From positions 1-63,902 of the forward strand of contig JANYKC010000013.1 of assembly GCA_025358255.1 (NCBI GenBank): a stretch of DNA of 63,902 nucleotides, given 5' to 3'. Source of the DNA: Spirochaetaceae bacterium. Lineage in GTDB: Bacteria > Spirochaetota > Spirochaetia > Treponematales > Rectinemataceae. Each line of letters begins with the position of its first letter. Position 1 is the first letter of the stretch. The notes beneath the pieces were generated by a model. That model was not told the origin of the DNA and did not search any database. It saw nothing but the letters and a program-made list of their open reading frames with translations. This document shows, piece by piece, positions 54,459 through 63,007 of this stretch. A program made the translations under genes and the position numbers.

Positions 54459-55280
54459 ATGGCGATTGTCACGATTGCCCGTGAGATCGGGGCCTTCGGC
54501 GAGGAACTGGCCGACGAACTCGTTCGCATAACGGGCCTGCGGATCCTCGACCGCCAGGACATCGAGGACAGGCTTGGCAAGCATGGACTCACGCCTGGGA
54601 AGCTCCAGAAATTCGACGAGAGGAAGCCCGGGCTCTGGGCCTCGCTATCCCAGGAGCGCGACGACTATCTCCACTTCCTCAAGCTGGTCATCTACGAGGA
54701 GGCCGCCGAAGGGGACAGCGTCATCGTGGGGCGGGCGGCCAACGCGATCCTTCGGGGCGTCGCGAACCTTGCCACGGTCCGCGTCACCTCTCCCCTCGCC
54801 CTTCGCGCCAGGCGCCTTATGGACCTCTACCACTGCGACGAAAAGCGCGCCCTCCAGCTCATCGAGCACTCCGACCACGAAAGGAGCGGCTTCAACAAGT
54901 ATTTCTTCTCCGTGGACTGGCGCGATGCCCGCGAATATGGCCTCGTCATCAACACCGGGCAGTTCACGGTGGAGGAGGCCGCATTACTCGTGGACCAGTA
55001 CCGCCGCCTTGTCTCGACCAAGGAGAAGGAGGCAGCCGGCGCGGCGCGCATCGCCGAGCTCCTCCTTGCCCACCGCGTCGTCACCGAGATCGCGTACACC
55101 CGCCACATCCCCGTGCACTTCCTCGAGGCGGAGGCCCGCGGAAGCCACGTCTCCCTCCATGGCGTCGCGAACACCCAGATTTCGATCGACGAGGCCATCT
55201 CGACGGCGAGGATGGTCAGCGGCGTCTCCGACGTGCAGAGCGCGATACAGGTGGTGCAGGAATTCAGCGTGATGCCTTGA
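54459..55280 (+). CDS. Cytidylate-kinase-like protein fused to a BON domain
   Basis: A 273-residue protein. Residues 1-195 belong to the cytidylate_kin2 group (AIVTIAREIGAFGEELADEL with the nucleotide loop, VIVGRAANAILRG, VRVTSPLALRARRLM). The C-terminal 60-70 residues read as a BON domain (VHFLEAEARGSHVSLHGVAN ... VSGVSDVQSAIQVV), usually a phospholipid or ligand-binding module. AAGGAGG precedes the ATG. The fusion suggests a regulatory or membrane-linked role rather than housekeeping CMP kinase. Confidence 0.85.
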   Translation: MAIVTIAREIGAFGEELADELVRITGLRILDRQDIEDRLGKHGLTPGKLQKFDERKPGLWASLSQERDDYLHFLKLVIYEEAAEGDSVIVGRAANAILRGVANLATVRVTSPLALRARRLMDLYHCDEKRALQLIEHSDHERSGFNKYFFSVDWRDAREYGLVINTGQFTVEEAALLVDQYRRLVSTKEKEAAGAARIAELLLAHRVVTEIAYTRHIPVHFLEAEARGSHVSLHGVANTQISIDEAISTARMVSGVSDVQSAIQVVQEFSVMP

Positions 55281-55292
55281 CGCAGGAAGACG

Positions 55293-55351
55293 GGGGGCGC
55301 TTGCCAGGAGGAGGGATGCCGCGACTGCCGGCATTCGCCTAGCGCGCCCCC
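55293..55351. terminator. Branched hairpin between converging genes
   Basis: GGGGGCGC (55293-55300) pairs with GCGCCCCC (55344-55351), enclosing a second hairpin ATGCCG/CGGCAT. A CTTTCCCCC tail follows. It could end the kinase-like transcript; the T-run is poor. Confidence 0.4.
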
Positions 55352-55599
55352 TTTCCCCCGGCGGACCCGCTTTTCTCCGCCGCCATGCCCTGCTGGAGTT
55401 TCATGCCGGAGAATATCGCCTCCATCGTTTCCCTGCCCAGGCTGCCGATGAATTCCCCGAGGGCTGCCTTGTCTACCGCGGACACCTGGGTTACGACCAC
55501 GATGCTCCCCTTCGCAAGCTTCCCCTCGCCTGGGCCGAGGAGGACGTTGCCGGGCTCATAGGCGCGCTTCATGTTGGTCGACAGCGAGCAGACCACCAC
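55339..55599 (-). pseudogene. MazF/PemK-type toxin, N-terminally truncated
   Basis: About 86 residues with MazF patterns: VCSLSTNMKRAYEPGNVLL, SIVVVTQVSAVDKAALGEFI and ETMEAIFSGMKLQQGM. The first 25-30 residues (the usual RGEIW start and the catalytic arginine region) are absent. No antitoxin gene is next to it. Likely inactive. Confidence 0.65.
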
Positions 55600-55684
55600 C
55601 GGATCGATCCTGCCTATGCAGGCCGCTCTGGATCATCGCGCATCGGAGCGCAAAAAAAAACATGGCGTCCCGCGTGGGGGCGGA

Positions 55685-57550
55685 TCATTGCCAGGCGCCA
55701 ATGCTCAAGGCGCCGGTCCGCGGGTTGCCGCCGCGGTCAAGGGTGATGTCGGCGATGGCCTTCCCCGCACCCTTGACCGGGGAAGCTGCGCCGAGGCGCC
55801 AATCCGAACCCGTGACGCTGCCGTTCGAGGCCGTGAGGACAAGGAGGGGATCCACGGAAAGGTTCCCCGAGGCCCAGGGGAAGGAGGAAAAACCGGCGGC
55901 GGTCATGACCCAGGTCGACGACCCGCTGGATGAGGGGATCGTGTACAACGCGAAGGGACAGTCGAAGATGTCATTGTTCGCGAAGCTCTTGGGCTTGAGC
56001 CCCTCCACGCCGACGAGCACTCCGGTCCTGGAGTTGCCCTTGATCGTGAAGATGATGTTGTTCTCTATGATGGTCGTGTCCGCGGCCAGCCCCTGCATGA
56101 GGACGATGCCTGAGGAGCTGCAGCCGGACTTGAGGCTGCTCGTCGAACCGCCGCAGATCGTGTTGTTCTGGATGGTCGAGCTTTCCCCGGACAGGCTGAT
56201 GCCGATGGCCACGCCGGTCGCATAGAGGGCGTACTCCTCGCTTTCGCCGCCGTCGATCTCGTTGCTCCTGATGACGGTGCGCGAGCCCGTAACGTCCCAG
56301 ATCCCCATACCCCCGTGGGAGAACTTCCCCGCATGGACCAGGTTGGATTCGATGAGGGTATCGGCGTTGGAATTGTAGATGCCTATGGCGTCGCCAGAGT
56401 AGGTGTCGGAGGCGATGATGGAGTTGCCGCGGATGACCGGTCCCGAGGCGCCCTGGACATCTCCCCCGTTGTAGATGCCGATCCGTGAGGAGCTTCCCTG
56501 TCCGCCGGTGATGGTGTTGCCCTCGATGACCAGGCCGCTGCCGCTGTTCCAGTCGTAGATGCCGGTCGAGTCGGTCCCGCTTCCTCCGTCCACCGTGTTG
56601 CCCTTGATGAGGGGCGTGCCGTTCTTGACGACGACGCCGTTGCTGTTCTTGCCCGTTCCTCCGCCCAATTGGTTGTTGCTTATGGTCGGCCCGGAATTCT
56701 TGCAGTAGACGGCCGCGCTGCCGTTCGCGGCGACCGTGCCCCCTGCCCGGATGGTGAACCCGTCCAGGACCGTGTCCCGGCCCAGGCCCTCGCCGCAGTC
56801 CACTGCCCTGAGGGTCTCCTGGGTCGTGGCGCTGCCAGCGTTCTGGATGATGGAAGGCCAGGCCACCGGATCCCTCAGGCTCCAGTCAGCCGGGGAATAG
56901 CCTCCGTATAGGCTGATGCCCGGCATCATCTTGATGTGGGAGCCGAGGAGGTAGTTGACCTCATAGCTGCCGCCCGCCACATGGACCTCCGCCTTGGCAT
57001 AGATGGCGGCGGCGCGCTCCACGGCGAGCTTGATGCTCTTCATCGGCTTGGCCGCGGTGCCTCCCTGGAGGTCGTCGCCCTGGGCCGCATCCACGTAGAC
57101 CACGGTGTCCAGGATGCCGAGCGTGAAGGACTGGGCCGTGACGCTCCCCGTCGCGCCTGCAGCGAAGGAAAGCGTGACGGTCCGCGTGGTTCCGGGAGAC
57201 CAGGTGGCCAGGGGGGCCAGCGTCAGGGTGTCGTTCGCGACGGTGGTCGCCGACCAGGTCGGGCTTCCGCCCTCGGCGGCGAGGTCGCCGCCGAGGGCCA
57301 CCACCCCAGGATCCATGGACTGGCTGAACTCGAACACGAGGGGCGAGGCCTTGTCGATGCCCGACCCGTCGCGGATCGTGTTCCCGGAGGCCTTGACCAC
57401 GGTGTTGGTGGAATAGTAATCGGCCATCGCCGTCACCAGGGCTTCGCGGAGGGGACTCGTGCAGCCCGCCGCGCCTGCGGCGAGGACAAGGGCGGCTCCC
57501 ATGAAGGGAAGGGCCACGGCGAGGCAGGCGGTCAAGCGGCGCGCGCGCAT
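55685..57550 (-). CDS. Right-handed beta-helix surface lipoprotein
   Basis: A 621-residue lipoprotein with lipobox AAGC near residue 29. A beta-sandwich of about 110 residues (SQSMDPGVVALGGDL, SFTLGILD) is followed by DUF1565-like VVYVDAAQGDDLQGGTAAKP. A long parallel beta-helix then shows repeated GN(T/S)I and NNxIxG turns (about 190-600). ATG at 57550 has GGAGGG upstream and overlaps the transglutaminase-TPR stop by one base. The frame from 57568 has no ribosome site. Such folds bind or cut polysaccharides or serve as adhesins; no catalytic residues were identified. Confidence 0.85.
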   Translation of the reverse strand: MRARRLTACLAVALPFMGAALVLAAGAAGCTSPLREALVTAMADYYSTNTVVKASGNTIRDGSGIDKASPLVFEFSQSMDPGVVALGGDLAAEGGSPTWSATTVANDTLTLAPLATWSPGTTRTVTLSFAAGATGSVTAQSFTLGILDTVVYVDAAQGDDLQGGTAAKPMKSIKLAVERAAAIYAKAEVHVAGGSYEVNYLLGSHIKMMPGISLYGGYSPADWSLRDPVAWPSIIQNAGSATTQETLRAVDCGEGLGRDTVLDGFTIRAGGTVAANGSAAVYCKNSGPTISNNQLGGGTGKNSNGVVVKNGTPLIKGNTVDGGSGTDSTGIYDWNSGSGLVIEGNTITGGQGSSSRIGIYNGGDVQGASGPVIRGNSIIASDTYSGDAIGIYNSNADTLIESNLVHAGKFSHGGMGIWDVTGSRTVIRSNEIDGGESEEYALYATGVAIGISLSGESSTIQNNTICGGSTSSLKSGCSSSGIVLMQGLAADTTIIENNIIFTIKGNSRTGVLVGVEGLKPKSFANNDIFDCPFALYTIPSSSGSSTWVMTAAGFSSFPWASGNLSVDPLLVLTASNGSVTGSDWRLGAASPVKGAGKAIADITLDRGGNPRTGALSIGAWQ

Positions 57551-59700
57551 CACTCGCCCTCCACCCATGTGGCTTCGCTGCGCAGCCCCAAAAGGTCCTC
57601 GGCCCTGGCGGTATCCGCCCCGCCGCCCTGGCCGAGCCAGGGATACCTGGCGGCGATGGCGGGAGAAGCCTGGAGGGCCCGAGCGAAATAGGAACGGACG
57701 AGTGCCTCGTTCGAAAGCTCGCGGTTCACGAGGGCCGTCCCGATAAGCATGGTGACGTCCTGCGGGTTGAGCCTCTCCACGCGCGCGAAGGCCTCGAGGG
57801 CCAGGGACCAGTCCGCCTTCAGGCGATAGACCGTGGCAAGGTTGTCAAGGAGGGCCACCGACTCGCCTCCGGCGAGGGCCGACGTGAAGGCCTGCTCCGC
57901 CTTGTCCAGGAGGCCATAGCGGGCATACAGGAGGCCCAGGCTGGCATAGTCCTTGGCCGAGCCCTGGTTGGCCCTGATCCTCGCGAGCAGCGCTGCCTCC
58001 TTCGGGCCCAGCTCCCTGGCAAGGACCGTCGCCAGGGCTTGCGCGTAGCGCCCCTGGACGCGGGGCATGTCCGGCTGGGGCGAAAACAGCCTGTCGGGCG
58101 GTGAACCGGCGATCGTATAGCTTTCCCAGCAGGCATGGACCTCGTGGAAGGCGCCTTGCCCCTGCGCCTGGGCCTCCCGCCATTCGCGGGCACCGAGTGC
58201 CCAGGCCTCGAGGAAGGGCTTGCCCATGGCCGTGATCTCTATCGGCAACCAGGCCTTGCCCCCGCTCACGATGAGGTCTTCGCTGGTGGAGAGGGTCCTC
58301 CGCGCCTCCTCCGGCGAAAGGCGCAGGGGAAGGGCGGCGTAGATGTGGCCGGGCACCGTTATGAAGGCGGACTCGATGCCGATGGATTCGAGGAGGGAAC
58401 AGAAAAGGGTGGTGAGGTCGTCGCAGTCGCCGCCCTTCCACCCGAGGGTCTGAACCGCGTATTGGACGAAATCTATGGTGCGGGGGTCGCCCGATGCCTG
58501 GCCATAGGCGGGGGTGTTCGGGTCCACCACATAGCCGATGCCCGCCTGGGAAAGGGCCTCGAAGAGGGCCATCCCCATCCTGAGGTTGAGGTCTATGGAA
58601 GGGGCTTCGCGGTCGCGCACCATGACGGCCACCGGCTTGGCGAACCCGAGTATGGCCGGGGCCTGGGGGTCCATGAAGGAGGCGATCTTGCGGTCGTCGT
58701 CCCAGGTGATGGCGTTGCGCCCATGCACCACGATCGCGGCCGAGGCGGTTCCCGAAGCCTTCTTGCCGTTGATCGTGTAGTCGCAGCGGAGCTCGACAGC
58801 GCGCCGCCCCTCCTCGGCAAGGGATAGCACCCGGTTCGAGATGACGGCGGGAAGCGCGACGCTCCTTGACTGCCCGGGCTCGATGCGCCCGCTCACTTCG
58901 ACCCGGGTCGGCGAGTCCATGAGGTCGCGGATGAAAAGGCCCACGCTGACATTGGTCAGGGGAAAACGCTCCCGGTTCGTCAACGTGGCGCGGACGATCG
59001 GCGCAGTCTCGAAACCCTTGTAGAGGGAGGGAAAAAGCTCCGCGGAATCGCCGCCCTCGAGGTCGACCTTGCGCGCCAGGCCATCCAGGTGGAAGGTGGT
59101 GCCAAGCGAGAAGCGGAGGCTGCCTGCCAGGCCCAGGCACTCGCGATAGGCGGCCTCGAGCCCGACGCTCAAGGTGGGCGAGAGGAAGAGGTCGAAACCT
59201 GCTCCGCCAAGGATAGCGGCTCCACCGCCCTGCTGGTCGGCGTAGGGTAGGCCGTCGGGGCCGAGCATGGACGCGTTGACGAAGCCGTACCAGCCGCCGA
59301 CGCCCAGGAAGGCGCGGAGGTTGAATCGCGGCTGGGGCTCGAGGAGAAACCGCGCGCCGAAAAGGAGGGAGGCGAGGGAGAGGGAGCTGCCGGTGCGCAA
59401 GGGGAGCCAGGAATAGCCGAGATCCCCTCCCAGGGAAAGCCAGGGCCCGACGACAGGGATGTTGCCCCTGAGGTCCATCCCTCCGCCCAAGGTGAAGAGG
59501 CCAAGCCCGCTTTCCAGGGGAAGGTCGATGCCCGGCGCGGCATCGAGGCTGAGGAGGTATAGGGCCATGCCGCGTTGTGCGGCCTTGGTCGACAAGGCCC
59601 CAGGCGAAGCCGTCCCCGGCGATTGCGCCGCCGCAGGCGCCACCGAAGCCATCGACGTGGACAGGAGGAGGAAGATCGCCGTCAAGGTGCGGAGCGTCAT
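57550..59700 (-). CDS. Transglutaminase-like/TPR outer-envelope protein (copy 2)
   Basis: A 716-residue paralogue of the 16348-18402 product. Signal peptide (ends PAAAQ), a barrel-like N-terminal region (LGGGMDLRGNIPVVGPWLSLGGD, about 40-220) and a transglutaminase-like domain with Cys in GGDCDDLT, His in VPGHIYAAL and E in WLPIEIT follow. C-terminal TPR repeats fill about 570-690. GAGGAA precedes the ATG at 59700. The reading frame is open from 59874, but that part is antiphase to the upstream gene. It is flanked by two lipoprotein genes that fit one transcript. Confidence 0.85.
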   Translation of the reverse strand: MTLRTLTAIFLLLSTSMASVAPAAAQSPGTASPGALSTKAAQRGMALYLLSLDAAPGIDLPLESGLGLFTLGGGMDLRGNIPVVGPWLSLGGDLGYSWLPLRTGSSLSLASLLFGARFLLEPQPRFNLRAFLGVGGWYGFVNASMLGPDGLPYADQQGGGAAILGGAGFDLFLSPTLSVGLEAAYRECLGLAGSLRFSLGTTFHLDGLARKVDLEGGDSAELFPSLYKGFETAPIVRATLTNRERFPLTNVSVGLFIRDLMDSPTRVEVSGRIEPGQSRSVALPAVISNRVLSLAEEGRRAVELRCDYTINGKKASGTASAAIVVHGRNAITWDDDRKIASFMDPQAPAILGFAKPVAVMVRDREAPSIDLNLRMGMALFEALSQAGIGYVVDPNTPAYGQASGDPRTIDFVQYAVQTLGWKGGDCDDLTTLFCSLLESIGIESAFITVPGHIYAALPLRLSPEEARRTLSTSEDLIVSGGKAWLPIEITAMGKPFLEAWALGAREWREAQAQGQGAFHEVHACWESYTIAGSPPDRLFSPQPDMPRVQGRYAQALATVLARELGPKEAALLARIRANQGSAKDYASLGLLYARYGLLDKAEQAFTSALAGGESVALLDNLATVYRLKADWSLALEAFARVERLNPQDVTMLIGTALVNRELSNEALVRSYFARALQASPAIAARYPWLGQGGGADTARAEDLLGLRSEATWVEGE

Positions 59701-59711
59701 GGATGCCTTCC

Positions 59712-61250
59712 TCACTGCACGAGGATATCGTCCCAATATGCCTGGACGCCCGCGTCCAGGAGGAAGAGGTGGAGGGAGGCGAAGCTGGTCGCGTCGTAGT
59801 AGAAGGTCACCCCCGAGGCAGCGAGGCTTCCGTCCACGTAGAAGTCGTAGGTCGGGTGGGGGCTGGCCGTCCAATTGAAATTCTGGAACTCGAGCTTGTA
59901 CCAGGTGTTCGCGGCGTAGCTGACATTGCCTTTCCAGACGGAATCCCAGTTCACCACGACGATCTTCCCCGTGGAGGTGAACTTGGCGTAGATGGCCCGC
60001 AGCGGCGTGGCCGAATCGTCATAGGCGCCGAAATAGGCGGTGTTGGACACCGCCGATGCCTTCACCCGGAAGGAGATGGAGGTCGGCGTGAGGTTGCTGC
60101 CCGAGTCCACGCTGTAGCCCGCGTATTTCGCGCCGTCGCCTCCGCTCAAGGCCAGGCAGGATCCCGTGCCACCATAGCCAGGCGAGGCGAGGGTCGCCAC
60201 CGCCTGGGTCGACGTGGCGACAAGGCGCTGGTCCCAGTATCCCTGCAGCCTGGGCGCCTCGAAATCCTCGTCGAAAGGCGAGCTGCCGGCCCAGCCCTCG
60301 ACGACGGCGCTCCTTCCCGTCTGGTTCCCCGACGAATCCACGGCGCAGACCTTGAAGAAGTTGTGCGTCTGTGCCGTCGAGTTGTTGATCCACGCGTAGT
60401 TCGTGGTGGACTGCCCGAGGAGGGTGAAGGGAGAGTCCGTGGCCCAGGATTCCCAGGTCTTGTAGCCGGCCGCGCCCGGTACGGCAGTCCAGTCAAGGTA
60501 GATCTTGGTGCCGAAGGTCCCCTTGGACGCGGCGACTCCCGTCGGGGCGAGGAGGCTCGAGGAGGAGAGGGTGGTCGCCCCGACGAGGGAGGTCATGTCG
60601 GAGCTGCCCACGGAATTGATCGCAACTACGACATAATAGTAGTCCGTGGCCGCCGAAAGCCCCGTCTCGGTGAAGCTCGTCGTGTTCGCCGCCAGGGGCG
60701 AGGTCCCGCTGGCGACCACGGGATTGGCATCCGTGAGGCTCGTCACGCGGAGGACGCGATAGCCCGTCTCGTTGTCGGCGTTGTCCGTCCAGGTGAGGCT
60801 GATCGAGGTCTTGCCTGCCGCGGCCACGGCCAGGTTGGTCGGAGCGGCGGGAACCGTCGGGACCTGGCTGCCGCCGCCGGTCGGGCTGGCCTCGGTCGTG
60901 GCGGTGACGACGGCGCTGTAGTCCGAGACCAGGGTGCCAAGGACGGCATAGACCCTGTACCAATAGGCCGTCGAGGACGAGAGGCCGGTGTCGGTCCAGG
61001 TGGTCACCGTCGCCGCGGGGAAGCCGGCGAGGGTGAAGGTGCCCGTCGCGGAGCTGCTGCGCTCGACCTTGAACGAGGCCTTGCCGCTCGAAGCGTCGAC
61101 CCAGCTGAGGGCGATGGACGACGACGAGAGGGCCGCGGCCGCCACGGAGGTCGGGGCCGCGGGCTTGAAGCCGGTCACCGCGGAGGGACAGGAGAGGATG
61201 AGGGCGGAGGCGAGGAAGACGGCGAGGATCGAAAAGCGGCTTTTTTCCAT
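59712..61250 (-). CDS. Fibronectin-III lipoprotein with LamG-like C-terminus
   Basis: A 512-residue lipoprotein (lipobox LILSC near residue 21). Three Fn3 domains span about residues 30-315 (APTSVAAAALSSSSIALSW, LAVAAAGKTSISLTWTDNAD, PTGVAASKGTFGTKIYLDW). A jelly-roll of about 180 residues follows (SFRVKASAVSNTAYFGAYDD, DFYVDGSLAASG, YWDDILVQ). ATG at 61250 has AAGGAG upstream. It is the first gene of the set, 11 bases before the transglutaminase-TPR start, and probably carbohydrate- or surface-binding. Confidence 0.85.
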   Translation of the reverse strand: MEKSRFSILAVFLASALILSCPSAVTGFKPAAPTSVAAAALSSSSIALSWVDASSGKASFKVERSSSATGTFTLAGFPAATVTTWTDTGLSSSTAYWYRVYAVLGTLVSDYSAVVTATTEASPTGGGSQVPTVPAAPTNLAVAAAGKTSISLTWTDNADNETGYRVLRVTSLTDANPVVASGTSPLAANTTSFTETGLSAATDYYYVVVAINSVGSSDMTSLVGATTLSSSSLLAPTGVAASKGTFGTKIYLDWTAVPGAAGYKTWESWATDSPFTLLGQSTTNYAWINNSTAQTHNFFKVCAVDSSGNQTGRSAVVEGWAGSSPFDEDFEAPRLQGYWDQRLVATSTQAVATLASPGYGGTGSCLALSGGDGAKYAGYSVDSGSNLTPTSISFRVKASAVSNTAYFGAYDDSATPLRAIYAKFTSTGKIVVVNWDSVWKGNVSYAANTWYKLEFQNFNWTASPHPTYDFYVDGSLAASGVTFYYDATSFASLHLFLLDAGVQAYWDDILVQ

Positions 61251-61413
61251 GGCTGACGCTCCTTTGGAGTGCGACAGGCCTTGGGTGGATGCCACGGAGG
61301 AATGATGCTGGTCGGCACCTGCCCGGTCTACGGCGGCGAAGCCCCGAAGGCGGGATGCGCGCTACGGGGACCTGGAAGCGACCCTTCCATACCAGCAATT
61401 CTATCACGGCCTT

Positions 61414-61893
61414 TCAGGGAAGCAAGAGCCCGGCCAGGCGCTCCGCGACGGCGAGCTGTTCCTGCAGTCCGTTTTCGAGCTCCAGGCTTGCCCATGATTC
61501 GGGGAGGAATCGACGATAGCCAAGGACATAGTCTAGCTCTGCCGGGTCGGAGAAGCGATGGTGGTCAAAGCCCCCCCAGGGCGACCTGATGCCGGGCCTC
61601 ACGGCCGAGATGTGGCAGCAGCCGATCCTCAGGGAACCGGCCAGCGGCCCGAAACCGGAATAACCGCCTGCCCCGGTGAGCCGTGCGCTTTCCCAATGCG
61701 CATAATCGATGCAGACCCCGCCAAAGCCCTCGAACTCCGCAAGGAAAGGCACGGCGTCCGCGTTCTCGACGTAGATCGAGGACAGGAAAGCGCCGGCATC
61801 CGCAGTGTAGGGATGGCTGCTCGACCGCGAATGGACATTGAAGACCTCGCTCCCGAAGGCCTTCGAGAGGAAGCCGATCTCGTCGGCGCCCAT
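61414..61893 (-). CDS. TIM-barrel isomerase-like fragment
   Basis: A 159-residue frame with weak likeness to the second half of sugar-phosphate isomerases (YVENADAVPFLAEF, GVCIDYAHWESARL). It seems to lack the N-terminal half expected of a full barrel and may be a shortened gene. Its start abuts rlmB divergently. Confidence is limited because only one short motif region is recognisable. Confidence 0.4.
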   Translation of the reverse strand: MGADEIGFLSKAFGSEVFNVHSRSSSHPYTADAGAFLSSIYVENADAVPFLAEFEGFGGVCIDYAHWESARLTGAGGYSGFGPLAGSLRIGCCHISAVRPGIRSPWGGFDHHRFSDPAELDYVLGYRRFLPESWASLELENGLQEQLAVAERLAGLLLP

Positions 61894-61948
61894 GTCGCAG
61901 CAAGGAAAGGGCTTGTGGGGGCGGGCAGGAAAGGCCTAGTATTGCCGC

Positions 61949-62710
61949 ATGAGACGACTTTCCGGCTTCCATGCCATAGACGAGGCCCTTCGGGCGGGGA
62001 CAAGCGGGGCCCTCCTCGTCTCCGGTTCCGGACCTCGGATCAAGGACATCCTCGAACTCGCGGCCAAAAAAGGCGTCAAGGTCACGAAGACCGCCAAGGC
62101 CGAGCTTGACCGCATCGCGCCGGACAACCGTGGCATCGTCTTCGAGACCCAGGAGGCCGAGGAGCCAGGCGCTGTGGACCTCGACGAATTCATCACGCGC
62201 CTCCCCGCAGGGAAACCCGCCCTCGTCCTCGTCCTCGACCACATCGAGGATCCCCAGAACTTCGGCGCCCTCCTCCGCTCGGCCGACGTCTTCGCCGCCG
62301 ACCTCGTCATCGCCCCCACGCGCCGCGCCGCGCCGCTCTCCGAGGCGACGGGCAAGGCCTCGGCGGGCGCCATCGCCTACGTGCCCCTCTGCTTGGTGGC
62401 CAACCTCGCCGACTCGCTCAAGCGCCTGGCCAAGGCCGGCTTCTGGGCCTACGCCGCCGACATGGGCGGCGAGGACCTTGGCAAGTCCGACCTTCCCCCG
62501 CGCTCCGCCATCGTCCTGGGCAACGAAGGCGCGGGCGTGTCCCGCCTTATCCGGGAGCTCTGCGACGGCTGCCTGTCCATACCGATGGGCGGCCATGTGG
62601 ACTCGCTCAACGTGTCCGCGGCGGGCGCTGTGCTCATGTATGAGTACAGGCGGAGATTCCCGATGGCGCTTCCTAAGGCCGCGCCCAAGGCGGCAAAAAA
62701 GACGGGATAG
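61949..62710 (+). CDS. rlmB: 23S rRNA 2'-O-ribose methyltransferase (TrmH/RlmB family)
   Basis: SPOUT methyltransferase of 253 residues that modifies a guanosine in 23S rRNA (G2251 in E. coli). Conserved motifs are VLDHIEDPQNFGALLRSADV, VLGNEGAGVSRLIRELCDG and SLNVSAAGAVLMYEY. An N-terminal substrate-binding domain (FHAIDEALRAG) marks RlmB rather than TrmH. A TAGTAT -10 box lies only a few bases before the ATG, so the leader is minimal. Complete. Confidence 0.93.
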   Translation: MRRLSGFHAIDEALRAGTSGALLVSGSGPRIKDILELAAKKGVKVTKTAKAELDRIAPDNRGIVFETQEAEEPGAVDLDEFITRLPAGKPALVLVLDHIEDPQNFGALLRSADVFAADLVIAPTRRAAPLSEATGKASAGAIAYVPLCLVANLADSLKRLAKAGFWAYAADMGGEDLGKSDLPPRSAIVLGNEGAGVSRLIRELCDGCLSIPMGGHVDSLNVSAAGAVLMYEYRRRFPMALPKAAPKAAKKTG

Positions 62711-62719
62711 GCCGCTGGA

Positions 62720-63007
62720 CTAGGGCTTCCCTCCCATGATCGCCAGGTATTCCCCATAGCTGAAACCCGTGTATTTCCTCACGATGCCCGAGAAGCGTCC
62801 ATCGGCTTTCGAGGCCGCGAAGAAGGCCGCGAGCTCCCAGGTCAGGCCGCTCTCCGCGCCGGTCTTGGGATCCACCACGTAGGTGGTCGGCGTCTTGCGC
62901 AAGCCGACGACGAGCCTGCCGCTGGCGAGGATCTCCTCGAGGTCGCGCGCCATCGCCGGGCCGAGGAGGATGGCGGACAGGACCGCCAGGATGATTGCTT
63001 TTCTCAC
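62720..63007 (-). pseudogene. Periplasmic binding protein (family 3) with internal deletion
   Basis: A 95-residue frame with a signal peptide (LLGPAMARD) and the family start LEEILASGRLVVGLRKTPTT. After residue 65 it joins directly to GRFSGIVRKYTGFSYGEYL, which resembles the C-terminal end of such proteins. About 170 residues of the domain are missing, so it cannot fold normally. It overlaps the cyclase gene start by 4 bases. Confidence 0.55.
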
